A program made the position numbers and the translations under genes. DNA of 64,000 nucleotides from Brasenia schreberi. Its lineage: Eukaryota; Streptophyta; Magnoliopsida; Nymphaeales; Cabombaceae. Of the stretch, positions 50,283-61,890 are shown in pieces (position 1 is the stretch's first letter; every line of letters starts with the position of its first letter). The stretch is from NCBI GenBank assembly GCA_036023115.1, contig JAYKKT010000046.1, positions 7,914,001 through 7,978,000 on the forward strand, given 5' to 3'. The notes beneath the pieces are model-generated. The model saw nothing but the letters and a program-made list of their open reading frames with translations, did no database searches and was not told the DNA's origin.

Positions 50283-50610
50283 ACCACGAGGTAAAACTAT
50301 ATTGGCTATAGCCTATTTAGGACAAAGTCATTTGTTTCTGTCATAGTATCAAGAAGTTTTTATTTGTTGACTATACCTTGATCAACCTAAGGACAAGGCC
50401 TACAAGCTCTGGGATGATCCAATGTGATCGTTGCACTGTTCGCCTCTTGTCCTGCATGCACATCATTATCATCACAAGAACAACTTAAAGGTGTCTCTCT
50501 CTCTCGTGTTCTTCTTCCTTGGTAGGTTCATCTAGACACTACGCTTCTTGAAATACTTGGGATTTTCTTTCTATTCTAATTTCTGTTACTATTTTCTTTT
50601 GACAGGTGTA
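50283..50610. repeat. Dispersed repeat, right part, also at 63611-63999
   Basis: The block starting CGAGGTAAAACTATATTGGC and including GTCATTTGTTTCTGTCATAG and GGATGATCCAATGTGATCG recurs at 63611 onward. In the second location it directly follows the left part that here lies at 48540-48840. Confidence 0.88.
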
Positions 50611-50997
50611 GATTATGTCCGCATTACCATGGGATGATGCCAAGATGACAAAAGACAATAGAGAGAAAAAGGAAAAGAAAGAGAAATATAGGAAAAGAGA
50701 GAAAAAATGGGAACATAAAAAGAAAATCTAAAAGTAAAGTGGAAAGAGGATGCTCAATGGAAAGGCACGAATATGAGTACTATATGTTTGTGACTTTATT
50801 TTCAAATTCAGTTGCAAAAATAAATCCATTCTTGCACAAGTAAGAACATATAGGGCATGTAGACATGGATGTTTTGCAATCAGCAAGACACTTCGAACCA
50901 GAACCCAACCTCCTGGTTCCTGATTTTTTGAAACCGGCCTGGAACCTGAATCAACGGATTCAAACCGCTTTTAAGAAAGGTGAAATATATTTTACAG

Positions 50998-51085
50998 TGG
51001 TTCAATGGTAGGACACCCCTTATCATTGGATCTGGTGGACAGTTCGACTCTCACCGGGTGCAAAGCTCACTTTCTTGCAGAAATA
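50998..51085 (+). mobile_element. Probable tRNA-like SINE head
   Basis: A box-like TGGTTCAATGGTAGG and B box-like CAGTTCGACTCTC are about 35 bases apart, followed by GGGTGCAAAG. No tail or duplication could be fixed, and the stems do not close as a functional tRNA. Confidence 0.45.
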
Positions 51086-51566
51086 AATATTTTAAACAAG
51101 TTTCGGGCGGTTCTAAAACTGAAACCAGGCTAAAAACTGACGGTTTCAAAACCAAAACCGGAATCACTCCTAGAAAGGTTCTTTTTTTGTTCGAGGTTCT
51201 CGCCAACCCGGAACTGGACATGTCTACCACAGAGGGTTGGAGAGTAGTGATTGTTTTAGGTGTTGCGGCAATAGGTTGAACCCACGAGAAAGATTTATAG
51301 TGATGAAGATTTCTATTAAATTGCTAGTATTTCAACCATCCATACTTAAAAATGGTGTTGGTTTCAATGCTCACTAAAAGTCATTTGAAAGTTCATAGTT
51401 TAATGATTTTTATTCACAGCAACAAATGCCAATTAGACATAGATAACTCTGCTTCCTAATTTATCCAATGATGAAATGTCACACTAACCTACTTTCTAAT
51501 GAAAATAGGGAACTGAAAGTTGCTTATTTCTCGAAAGGCAATCTTGGAAAAGATTTTGTGTGATAG

Positions 51567-51578
51567 ATAGAAATTGTC
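51567..51578. repeat. Target-site duplication, left copy, of the 51.6-54.7 kb LINE
   Basis: ATAGAAATTGTC, identical to 54711-54722. Confidence 0.85.
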
Positions 51579-54500
51579 GGATTTTTATTACATGAATTAC
51601 AAAAATTATGAGCATTGCTTTGGGGCGTCCCCGCCTAGCGACGTGCTGCACAGCCCGAATGCAGTAAGAAGTAAGCAAGGGCCACTACATTTTCGCTCGA
51701 ATATAGCGAATCAATTGCAGAGAGGGTCCCCACATCATGGACGGGTGTGGGTAAAGAAGTTAGTCCCGCTACATTGCTGCCCGAATGTAGTGAAAAATTT
51801 TCAGAGAGAGTCTCCGCATTTTGATTATGAACGGATGCAGGGGGTAAGGAAGCTAGTCCTAGATAATAAGATTCGTATTGGTTCTTGGAATATCGGAACA
51901 TTATCGGAAGCTAATGGAGGTGGTAGATACTATGATTCGGAGAAAGATTCATATTCTATGTTTACAAGAGACAAAATGGGTTGGAGAAAAAGCAAAGGAG
52001 ATAGAGGATATAAGTTTTAAATTATGGTACTCAGGTAAAGAAAAGGCTCGAAACAGAGTTGGTATTATCATAAATAAAGATTTAAAGGAGAGTGTAGTAG
52101 ACATACAACGATATAGTGACCGAATCATGACGTTGAAATTAGTGTTAGGAACAGAGGTTTTGAATATATTTTGTGCTTACGCACCCTAAGTAGGACTAGA
52201 AGATAGTATAAAGACAATTTTTTGGGAAGAGTTAGATAAGGTGTTTCAAAAGATTCCACAAAGGGAGATGATTTGTTTAGGAGGAGATTTAAATGGACAT
52301 GTCGGTAAAAAGGCATTAGGATATCAAGGGATTCATGGAAACTTTGGTTTTGGGGATATAAACGAGGAAGGTAGGAAAATTTTAAATTTTGCTATGGCAT
52401 TTGATCTCTTTATAGTCAATACAATCTTCAAAAAACGAGATGAACATCTAATTACTTATAAGAGTGGCTTATCACAAACACAAATTGATTACTTTATTTG
52501 TAGAAAAAAAGATAGAACGTGTTGTAAAGATTGTAAGTTAATTTCAGGAGAAAACTTAACTACCCAACATCGACTTTTAGTTATGGATTTACAAATAAAA
52601 AAATGGACAAAGAAGAAAAGAGTGCATCGAGCTATTCATACTAAATGGTAGAACCTCAAAAGCGAGAAAGAAGATATATTTAAACAGAAAGTCCTTCAAA
52701 GAGATGTTTGGAATTATGTTGGTACACCCTGTAATATGTGGAACAATATGGCTATACATATTAGGAAAGTGGCGAAAGATGTGTTAGGGGTATCTAAGGG
52801 AGGTGTACAGGCACAAAAAGAAGCTTGGTGGTGGAGTGAAGTAATACAAAATAAAATCAAGGCAAAGAGGGTATGTTACAAATTACATTATGTCAAGAAA
52901 ACTAGTGAAACTTTAGAAGCTTAGAAGAAAGCAAAGAAGGAAGTGAAAAATGCCGTTAGTGCAGCAAAAGCTAAGATTTGGGAGGACTTATATAAAAAAA
53001 CTCAACTCAAAAGAGGGTGAAAGAAATATTTTTAGGATAGCTAGGGCTAGAGATAAGAAAACTAAATATCTTAATTCTATTAGATGCATAAAAGACGAGG
53101 ATGAAAAAATTCTAGTGGCAAATGATGATATAAGAAATAGATGGAAAAACTATTTTTATAATCTTTTTAATGAAAATAAAGATGTTAGTATTAGTTTAGG
53201 AGATTTAGCAGTCAGAAAAGTATATAAACCACAATTTCTACCAACGTATTCAAATGAAGTTAAAGAGGCTCTTAAACATGTGAAGGGTGGTAAATCGGTA
53301 AGACCTGATAATATTCCTATAGAAGTTTGGAAAATACTAGGAGAAATAGGAATCACTTGGCTCACAAGACTATTTAATGAAATATAGAAAAAACAAAAGA
53401 TGTCCGAGGAATGGAGAGCAAGTACACTTATACCCATATATAAGAACAAGGAAGACAGTCAAAATTGTGCGAATTATCGAGGTATCAAGTTAATGAGAAA
53501 GAATTATCGAACGTAGGTTAAGATAAGTATCAAGTACAACAGAGAACCAATTTGGATTCATGCCAGACAAATCAACTATTGAAGCGATTCACCTTTTGAG
53601 ACTTCTTATGGAACATTTTAGAGCAAAAAAGAAAGACCTTCACATGATATTTATTGATCTAGAAAAAACTTATAATAGGGTACCGAGGGAGGTTCTTTGG
53701 AGAACTTTGGAAAAAAGAGGTATCCCATTGACATATATTAGCCTTATAAGAGACGATGGTACAAAAACATGTGTGAGGACTCATGAAGGAACGACAGACT
53801 TCTTTGAAGTTAATACTGGGTTACATCAAGGATCAACTTTAAGTCCATACTTATTTATAATGGTGATGGATGATTAACAAAACATATTCAAGATGAAGTA
53901 CCTTGGTGTATGTTATTTGCAGATAACATTGTATTAGTGGAGGAGTCTAAGGAAAAAGTTAATAGAAAATTGGAACTATGGAGAGAAACATTAGAAAGCA
54001 AAGGCCTCCGATTTAGTAGAACAAAGACAGAATATATGGAATGTAAGTTTGATCATTTGGTTACTTCAGAGGATATGGAAATTAAAATTGGCACACATTG
54101 CATTCCCCAAAACGAAAGTTTTAAATATCTAGTGTCAATTTTTAAGAGTGATGGAAGAATTGATGGAGATGTTACACATAGAATTAATGCTGGTTGGTTA
54201 AAATGGAGAGGAGCTTCTTTGTGATAAGAAGATACCATTAAAGTTAAAAGGTAAATATTATAGAGCAGCAATTAGGCCTGCCATGTTTTATGGTTCTGAG
54301 TGTTGGGCAGCTAATCATCAACATGTACAAAAGATGTCTGTGACAGAAATGAAGATGTTGAAATGGATGAGTGGTCATAAAAAAAAGACCGTATACATAA
54401 TGAGGTTATTAGAAACAAATTAGGAGTGACACCAATAGAGGATAAAATGAGAGAATATCGTTTAAGATGGTTTGGACATATAGAAAGAAGATCAAAAGAA

Positions 54501-54710
54501 GAACCTATAAGAAGGTTAGAAAAACTAAATTTGGAAAGTATTAAAAGAGGTAGAGGACGACAACAAAAGTGTTGGAAAGAAACAATAAAGAATGATCTAG
54601 CTTATTGGGAGTTAACTGCTAACATGGCACATGATAGGGATATGTGGAAACAAAGAATCCATGTAGCCGACCCTGTCTAGTATGGGAAAAGGCTTAGTTG
54701 TTGTTGTTGT
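51579..54710 (+). mobile_element. Near-full-length RTE LINE, inactivated
   Basis: The element is 3,132 bp, close to a complete RTE unit. A GC-rich 5' leader (GGGGCGTCCCCGCCTAGCGA near 51621) precedes the single frame. The apurinic-type endonuclease shows LCLQETKWVG, GGDLNGHVGKK and QHRLLVMDL. The reverse transcriptase shows [28 protein letters not shown] and [13 protein letters not shown], and the C-terminal block ends HVADPV. It is dead: stops at about 52187, 52649, 52922, 53385 and 53875, a deletion around 53500, and motif C reads FADN instead of FADD (about 53916-53927). The 3' tail is (TTG)n. A 12-base duplication ATAGAAATTGTC lies at both ends (51567-51578 and 54711-54722). Confidence 0.95.
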
Positions 54711-54722
54711 ATAGAAATTGTC
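54711..54722. repeat. Target-site duplication, right copy
   Basis: ATAGAAATTGTC follows directly on the (TTG)n tail. Confidence 0.85.
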
Positions 54723-55565
54723 ACATAATCTTTAATTGGAATTATGAAATTTGTCACATATGCCTGGTTTTCTATCCAATGGGTTTGTGTGAACAAAGAT
54801 ACGCAGATGTGGTGCGCATGAGCCCACGTGTGTGTTTTTAGGAGCACACCTCCATGTATCTTTATCTACGCACATATATATGTGTGTGAAATGAATGTTT
54901 AGAGTCATATCATGGCTGTTTTTTCATGAAAGGGTATATGTGGTAAGAAGTTCTAAAGATCTTATCTAGTGGTTATAGTTAACATGAGCTAACTTAATTC
55001 AATTTCCAGGAGAAGGGGACGACCCAACCTACGACATGCGGAGCATTCTTTGCAAGCGCAAAGGAGTTGCACCATTGGCATGTGAACACCATAAACATCA
55101 CATCAAAAGTTATTAGTGTCTACTATTGTCATCTTTCTTTTGTGTGGAGGTCTTTTTCATGAGCTATTCTCGCAATTGTAACTAATATGTGATGAGATAA
55201 GGTAACAATCCATTCTAATTTTTGCAACTATGTGGTGATAGTATAAGAAAAGAGATGAAAAAAAAAGAATAAAAATGATGAAAATGAAAAGAGAACACAA
55301 AAAAAGAAAAAGGAGAACAAAAAAAATTTGAGAATAAAAAAGAAAAAAAGATATAGAAAGAAGAAAAGGAAAACATAAAAAGAGAAAAAAAAAGAAAAAA
55401 AACATAGACCGAAGGAAAGTGAGCGTAATTATTCTTTGTTTTTATATTTGTTATGTTTTATCTTTTAACTTTAGTTTTATTATTAAATATATTTTTATTG
55501 ATTACAGATTTAGGTTTAATTTGGAAAAGGTTACTAACTGGATTCCTTTTTCGAATTTCTTTCAG
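54723..55565. other. Spacer with an A/G-rich tract
   Basis: Bases 55240-55420 are almost pure A/G, similar in composition to the tracts at 46.7-47.5 kb. No gene is supported. Confidence 0.45.
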
Positions 55566-56262
55566 GAGTAACAACGATATTATCATGCGCTTGTTTATGG
55601 AACTCCAGTGAGTTGCTCATCTTTTTTTGTATTGATTATTGTTTTACGAGCTCCTTTTGTCTGCATTGCTGTTGCATGAGTAGGAATATTCTTCATTTTG
55701 GCTTAACTATGTTTTATTTTACTTGTAATTGCTTCCTTGTCAAAACTTCTCTCCCCTTTTAAGCTTGCTTGTCTGACTGATAAATTTTCTGCCATCCTTC
55801 TGTTTCTCCATAATTAGCTTTCTATCCCTTCCCTTTCTGACATTCGAAAAGGGAGACAAGAAGTGTTCTTTTTCTCAATATTTTTTAACAAACTCTCACT
55901 ATTGCAAAGTTCAAATATATTTGTTATATGGTTTTACTATAGGAGTAACCAGTAAAAAATTTATTTCTACGGAACACGCCAGTTGGGAATTGTTTTCTAT
56001 TTGCAGGGATCTGGAAAAACATCATTTGCTTCTTCGGTCGCGAAACATTTTGAAGGCCATGAAGATAGCACATAGGTATGTAAGCTAATTGCCTGAAGCT
56101 ATTTATTTAAACCTTTTTTGGCTTGGGTTATGTGTTTGTTGCTTTTTTGGACTCGAAGATCTGATTATCTTTGACGGTTCCCTGATAAAGATGCTGTTGC
56201 CTACAGTGTTTATGTAAGCTCCTCAAAACTTGTTTCTCGCTGACATTATGGATGAGAGCAAG
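55566..56262 (+). pseudogene. PEX1-like AAA-ATPase gene fragment
   Basis: PEX1 is an AAA ATPase of peroxisomal protein import. Three exon-like pieces can be read. The first (55566-55607) gives YYHALVYGTP before a GTGAGT donor. The second (56007-56075, after a TTGCAG acceptor) continues GSGKTSFASSVAKHFEGHED, together a Walker A motif GTPGSGKTS. The third (about 56160-56262) gives LIIFDG and FLADIMDESK, resembling the Walker B and the following helix of the first AAA domain. The first piece has an in-frame TAA, the second ends in TAG, and the Asp-Asp of Walker B is lost. No other PEX1 parts were found nearby, so it is a captured or deleted remnant. Assignment rests on these short motifs only. 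Confidence 0.6.
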
Positions 56263-56318
56263 GTACGATGATTATCATTCTCCTGATTGTTCTTGTGTCC
56301 GGTTATTCGGATTATTCT

Positions 56319-56402
56319 CTTCATTTCAACTGCTCTTACTTTGATATTTGGCTATGAATTCTTCATTTCAACTGCTCTTATTCTGATATTTGGCTATGAG
56401 AG
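56319..56402. repeat. Two tandem copies of a 42-bp unit
   Basis: Units start CTTCATTTCAACTGCTCTTA at 56319 and 56361 and both end TGATATTTGGCTATGA; two substitutions separate them. Confidence 0.9.
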
Positions 56403-56529
56403 CAAGAATACATATAACGAATTCTAGCCAATAGGTTTTAGGAGCTCCAACTGACTGATTGATAGGCTCTCCAAAATAAGCCTTTCCTACAACTTCTCAA
56501 ACTTCAATATGCTACGTCAAAAATATAAA

Positions 56530-57114
56530 AAATACTACAACAACTAAGCATTTTCCCATACTAGATGGGGCCCTGACTACATGGATTCTTTGTTTCAACA
56601 TAGCCCTATGTCATGTTAGCTGCTAACTCACAATAAGCTAGATCATTCTTTATTGTTTTTTTCCAACACTTTTGTGGTCATCCTCTACCACTTTTAATAC
56701 TTTCCAAATTTAGTTTTTCATACTTCCTTAAAGGTTCTTCTAATATTCTTTCTAGATGTCCAAACCATCTTAAACGATGTTCTCTCATTTTATCCTCTAT
56801 TGGTGTCACTCCTAATTTGTTTCATACACTCTTTTCGTTTAAGATCACTCATTCATCTTAACATCTTCATTTCTGTCACATAAATCTTTTGTACATGTTG
56901 ATGATTAACTGCCCAACACTCAAAACCATAAAATATAGCAGGTCTAATTGTTGCTCTATAGTATTTAGCTTTTAACTTTAACGTTATCTTCTTATCACAA
57001 AGAATACCAGATGCTCCACTCCATTTTAACCAACCAACATTAATTCTATGCATAACATCTCCATCAATTCTTCTATCACTATGAAAAATTGATCATAGGT
57101 ATTTAAAATTTGAT
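56530..57114 (-). mobile_element. 5'-truncated, decayed RTE LINE fragment
   Basis: Minus-strand copy with a (TTG)n-like end at 56536, the C-terminal RT region ([20 protein letters not shown] and [18 protein letters not shown]) and frameshifts. It ends where the 4115-5611 element has GGTATTTAAAAC. The FADD region is not included. No convincing duplication flanks it. Confidence 0.88.
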
Positions 57115-57118
57115 TACT

Positions 57119-58790
57119 TGACAACCACCGTGAAGCAATGCCATCTTGGTTTGTTTGGCTCGATCACCATTCGGTTCTAGTATCGTTGCCTAAGAGGAAA
57201 GGATTGATAAGGTTAACGACACACCAGGTGGCTGATCTTGGACTTTGTGTCATGTACAACCCAAGGATTGATAAGGTCAACAACAGTAGTTAATATCCAT
57301 CGGCTAATGTTGCATGGTGTAGCCACAATAGCGAAAATACTGTCACCAAAACTATTAGGGGCGGGCGTGAACGCCAGTAACTCTGACAAACACTGGCGGC
57401 CGTGAAGACCGTCACCATAAAGAGGTTTATACGACGGATAATCCGCAAAAAAGAGGTTTCACTGACGCACAAGCCCGTCGGAAATTTTTTCTGTCGCTGT
57501 TGAATTTCATTACTGAGGCTCATGTCCGTCAGTAACTATCCTTCCCGCCCCTCTTCCCCTGGATGATTCAAATTCGAAAACTTTATATGAAGGCTTCTGT
57601 TACAACTGATTTTCATATACGAGCATTTTCTTTGCCCCACCTTCAGTATCTACTGATATCTTTCATCTTAATCTATCCCCATCTTCTGTGGGTAACCTAC
57701 ACAACTATCCCGGATCGCTTTCCTCCCTAACGCGAGCAGGATAGGATACATCAACGATCATACGCCTCCAAGTGGCTCCATAATCAACGAGGATGGCATT
57801 CCAAGCGAGTGTGTGAAAGAGTCCAGATAAACCTCTCACAATGGGATAGGAGGATCAATCCTATCCCGCAGATACTACACGTTTGAAAAGGGAGAAAAGG
57901 TTGCAAATCTTTTGTCAATACCTTCTTCAGAACAGCTCCGTGTGAGGACAAACACCAAATTGCAACATTCATGTAGGAATCATGCTCAAATTGCAACATT
58001 CCTATAGGAATTGAATTGTGATAGAATTGCGTTGCTCTTTAATTAGCCGCACTGACGGATTTGTTGAGCCGCATCGGCCGTCTGATTTTTCGCACTCAAA
58101 AAAGCTTTTCTCCTTTGCCCACTCCAATACGAAACCTTCCTTTACCGTTTCGCCGCTAAGGTAGCACTAAAGGGAGGAACGGCATACGAATACGAATTTG
58201 CCATCGGGCTATTCAAGCATTTGATCTAATTAACACTTCCACCTGTCGAAGAAGAAAAACATGGTGGTTTCTCGTAATGAAGGGGCAGGGTACGAGAGGA
58301 AGGGATAACAAGAGCAATGGATGAGAAAACTGGAGGAGGCGGCGGCGGCGGCAGCGAAATCGAGCTTTAATAGCGGGGCAGTGTCGCCTACGGGTGAGGT
58401 TGTGGTCCGACTTCGGGCAATCGAGGGAGGGGATCTCGCCGTCGACGAAACGGAGACGACTTGAGTCGGTGTTGATTTCCTTCACGACGTAAGGGTCACC
58501 GGAAATCTTGAAGATCGAAGTGTTGGTGGTGCGATTGCATTCCAATCCGAAACCTCGGTAGCCACAGAGGAAGGGTTTGTGAGGTAGAAAGGGTACTTTA
58601 TCCTTTTACCTCCACACTGTGAATCAGAGCAGTAATCGGACAGAGAGAGGCCGAAGAAACAGTGACAAACAAGAAGACGATGATTGTGGGGAGTCATGGC
58701 CGCTTCGATTACCATTTACTGTACGTGCCACAGTATGCATTAACATGGACAGAAGTGGCGGTGTACTAGGTACTCTTGTCCTAGTTTGAG
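57119..58790. repeat. Large direct duplication, copy A
   Basis: It aligns along most of its length with 60218-61852 plus 62583-62680. It starts GTGAAGCAATGCCATCTTGG and includes a part dense in CCGTC/GACGG words (57360-57545), a long non-coding middle and a receptor ectodomain fragment at the right. Compared with copy B it lacks about 730 bases near 58697. Confidence 0.88.
58320..58715 (-). pseudogene. Receptor-kinase ectodomain (GUB_WAK-type) fragment, copy A
   Basis: Minus-strand pieces read CHCFFGLSLSDYCSDSQCGG and KRIKYPFYLTNPSS, then after a one-base shift GFGLECNRTTNTSIFKISGD, VKEINTDSSRLRFVDGEI and LDCPKSDHNLT. This is the order of the galacturonan-binding domain found in LRK10-like and wall-associated receptor kinases (CGG...YPF, GFGLECN, CP). 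Neither a membrane span nor a kinase domain follows, so it is a fragment. Confidence 0.75.
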
Positions 58791-59235
58791 CAGGAAGCAG
58801 TTCAGACCCGGACGAGGATGATAATAGTGAGTATATGTGTGTGTGTGTGTGAGAGAGAGCGTTTGGTGACAGTTATTTTCATCCAATACTGGTATAAGGA
58901 ATCTTTCTCCATCATTCCACCAGCTTCAATAAATGATCTTGTATTCAAAGACACTTCCCTCTTAGCACTTGTTGTCTTCGCTTCTTTTGTGAACATTTCT
59001 GACGAATACCAGTCACGAATCATGTCTATGTTCACAACCCATGACCCAACTATGGGTCTTCATTCTTCTTATCAATTCGGAGTAATAACAAGGTGCCCGG
59101 AATGAGATGATGAACAACACTTGACGAAAAACAAATTTTTAAGAAAGCCTCAAGGGTCATGTAGCTGACTCCACCTTCTGTGGGAAAAGACTTGGCTGTT
59201 GAAGTTGAATGAACTGCTACCATGACTTAAATAGA
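58791..59235. other. Segment present in copy A only, with SINE/RTE-like tail
   Basis: About 445 bases between sequences that are adjacent in copy B (near 62677-62680). It contains a (GT)n tract near 58837-58851 and, near 59160-59200, GTAGCTGACTCCACCTTCTG with GGGAAAAGACTTGG, a degenerate SINE/RTE end. It is either an insertion here or a deletion in the other copy. Confidence 0.6.
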
Positions 59236-59524
59236 CCATAGGAGGAAAAGCTAAAACAACATCTTTCCCAAGTTAAAAGTTAACATGACAGATGGAACAC
59301 ATTGTAAGGCTTTGTGATAAATCGTATTTCAGCTGGGATGGATTGGACAAATTGGACATTCCAGTATAGCTTGTTTTAATCAGAAAACATGTGTAGGAAA
59401 ATGAGGAGATACGTCATGAAAAATATTAAATTGAAGCATGTGCATTGAAGAATAAAACATAGATTCATAAACAGGGATGAATAATAATATAAATGTTTCC
59501 ATCAAATATCACTTGTTTTGCACC

Positions 59525-59640
59525 CAGAGAATTACCTCACCAGTAGAACTTTCTGACACCCACTCGCACGCACTGTATTCGATTCCCAGGGGGTGCAAAC
59601 GTTTGTGTATTAGACTTTGGCCACCCTTTGTCCCACATTT
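59525..59640 (+). mobile_element. Degenerate tRNA-derived SINE, related to 45907-46024
   Basis: A B box-like TATTCGATTCCCAGG and the following TGTATTAGACTTTGGCCACC match the body of the SINE at 45907-46024 (TGTGTTAGACTTTGGCCTCC). The A box is weak and no tail is kept. Confidence 0.5.
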
Positions 59641-60217
59641 TCGATTTATGTGTTTCTATGCTTCTATTGACCTTCATTTAGACAATATGCTTACAGTGCG
59701 CCCAAATATCCATCCTCTTTCAAGTATCTCCATGAATGGCTTTTCGTTTTAAATTGCTCAAACAAGCTAAGTCAGCATTATTTATCAAAGCCTGAAAACT
59801 GAAGCAAAAAAGAACTCTTTGGATCACACATTTCGTTCAGCATCCCAGTCCCTAGCTACTAGAGCCCATGCGCTTTGCCTACCCTTATACAGAGAACCAT
59901 GTCCAAAATGAACTCTTGAGACATCAACCTTTCTCCGAAATTTTCAAAATATATTTCCTTCTGCTACTCCCCTCATTGGCAAATGAACTTTGAATCTCTT
60001 CGATCTGGATACCTATTGGATAGTGTGTCTTAGCTTATTTGAATCGGTAGAGCACCAAGCTGGGACAAATTGGACAGATGCTTTAAGGTGTCTCACAAGC
60101 GTTTAGGGATGACTTCATTGACAAACAGCCAACCATTTCTGTTCTCCTTGAGTACCTCACGTGAGATTCCCCATAATGAAAGAATGAGATGAATGAACAG
60201 CAACAGAGGTCAAAAAG

Positions 60218-61852
60218 ACAACTGTGAAGCAATGTCATCTTGGTTTGTTTGGCTCGATCACCATTCGGTTCTAGTATCGTTGCGGAAGAGGAAAGGATTG
60301 ATAAGGTCAACGACACACCAGGTGGCTGATCTTGGACTTTGTGTCATGTACAACCCAAGTGTTACCGAAATAGGAACAACGGTAGTTAATATCCATCAGC
60401 TAATGTTGCATGGTGTAGCCGCAATAGCGAAATACTGTCACCGAAACTATTACGGACGGGCGTGAACGCCAGTAACTCTGATAAACACTGGCCGCCGTGA
60501 GGACCGTCACCATAAAGGTTTTACACGACGGATAATCCACAAAAACAGGTTTCACTGACGTACAAGCCCGTCGGATATTTTCCCTGTCGCTGTTGTATGT
60601 CATTACTGAGGGCCGTGTCCGTCAGTAAATATCCTTCCCGAAACTCGCCCCCCTTCCCCTGCATGTTTCAAATTCAGAAAAACTTTTTATCAAGGCTACT
60701 GTTACAATTGATTGTCATATACGAGCATTTTGCTTGCCCCACCTTCCCTATCTACCGACATTTTTCATCTTAATCTATCCCATTTTCTGTGGGTAACCTG
60801 CACAACTATCCTGGATGGCTTTCCTCCCTAACGTCAGCAGGATAGGATACATCAACGATCATACGCCTCCAAGTGGCTCCATACTCAACGAGGATGTCAT
60901 TCCAAGCGTGTGTGTGAAGGAGTCCAGATAAACCTCTCTCTCACAATGGGATGGGAGGATCAACCCTATCCCACCGATACTACACGTTTGAAAAGGAAGT
61001 CAGAATATAACAAAGTAGCGAATATAACTGCCATACAAATGACGAAAAGGGAGAAAAGATTGCAAATCTTTTGTCAATACCTGCATCAGAACAGCTCCGT
61101 GTGAGGACAAACACCAAATTGCAACATTCCTGTAGGAATCATGCTCAAATTGCAACATTCCTATAGGAATTGAATTGTGACAGAATTGCGTTGCTCTTCA
61201 ATTAGCCGCACTGACGGCTTTGGCGACCCGCATCGCCCGTCTGAGTTTTCGCTCTCAAAGCAGCTTTTCTCCTTCGCCCACTCCAATACGAAACCTTCCT
61301 TTACCGTTTCGCCGGAAAGGTGGCACTAAAGGGAGGAACGGCATACGAATACGAATTTTCCGATCTGATTAACTCTTCCACCTGTCGAAGAAGAAAAACA
61401 TGGCGGTTTCTCGTAATGAAGGGGCAGAGTACGAGAGGAAGGGATTAGAAGAGCAATCGATGAGAAAACTGAAGGTGGCGGCAGCGGTGAAATCGAACTT
61501 TAATAGCGGGACAGTGTCGCCTACGGGTGAGGTTGTGGTCCGGCTTCGGGCAATCGAGGGAGGGGATCTCGCCGTCGACGAAACGGAGACGACTGGAGTC
61601 GGTGTTGATTTCCTTCACGACGTAAGGGTCACCGGAAATCTTCAAGATCGAAGTGTTGGTGGTGCGATTGCATTCCAATTCGGTAGCCACAGAGGAAGGA
61701 AGGGTGATGGTTGCACGCTTGCGAGAGAAGGGTTTGTGAGGTAGAAAGGGTACTTTATCCTTTTACCTCCACACTGTGAATCAGAGCAGTAATCGGACAG
61801 AGAGAGGCCGAAGAAACAGTGACAAACAAGAAGACGATGATTGTGGGGATTC
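60218..61852. repeat. Large direct duplication, copy B
   Basis: It matches 57119-58700, about 3.1 kb to the left, in the same orientation. Shared landmarks are TGGTTTGTTTGGCTCGATCA, TACATCAACGATCATACGCC and CCACCTGTCGAAGAAG. The CCGTC/GACGG-rich part is at 60445-60632. Copy B is a little closer to intact in the receptor fragment. Confidence 0.88.
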
Positions 61853-61890
61853 ATGGTCGATTCCTTACTGAGGAAAGAATGAGGTTTCAA
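61445..61890 (-). pseudogene. Receptor-kinase ectodomain (GUB_WAK-type) fragment, copy B
   Basis: This is the second copy of the same receptor fragment, with CHCFFGLSLSDYCSDSQCGG, KRIKYPFYLTNPS, LECNRTTNTSILKISGDPYV and LDCPKPDHNLT. The reading frame shifts between the YPF part and the LECN part. Compared with copy A it has an extra run of about 25 bases in that interval. No kinase domain is present. Confidence 0.75.

Noticed and set aside
60030..60075. tRNA-like word TCGGTAGAGCACC near 60046
   Set aside because: Only an A box-like piece; no B box at a suitable distance.
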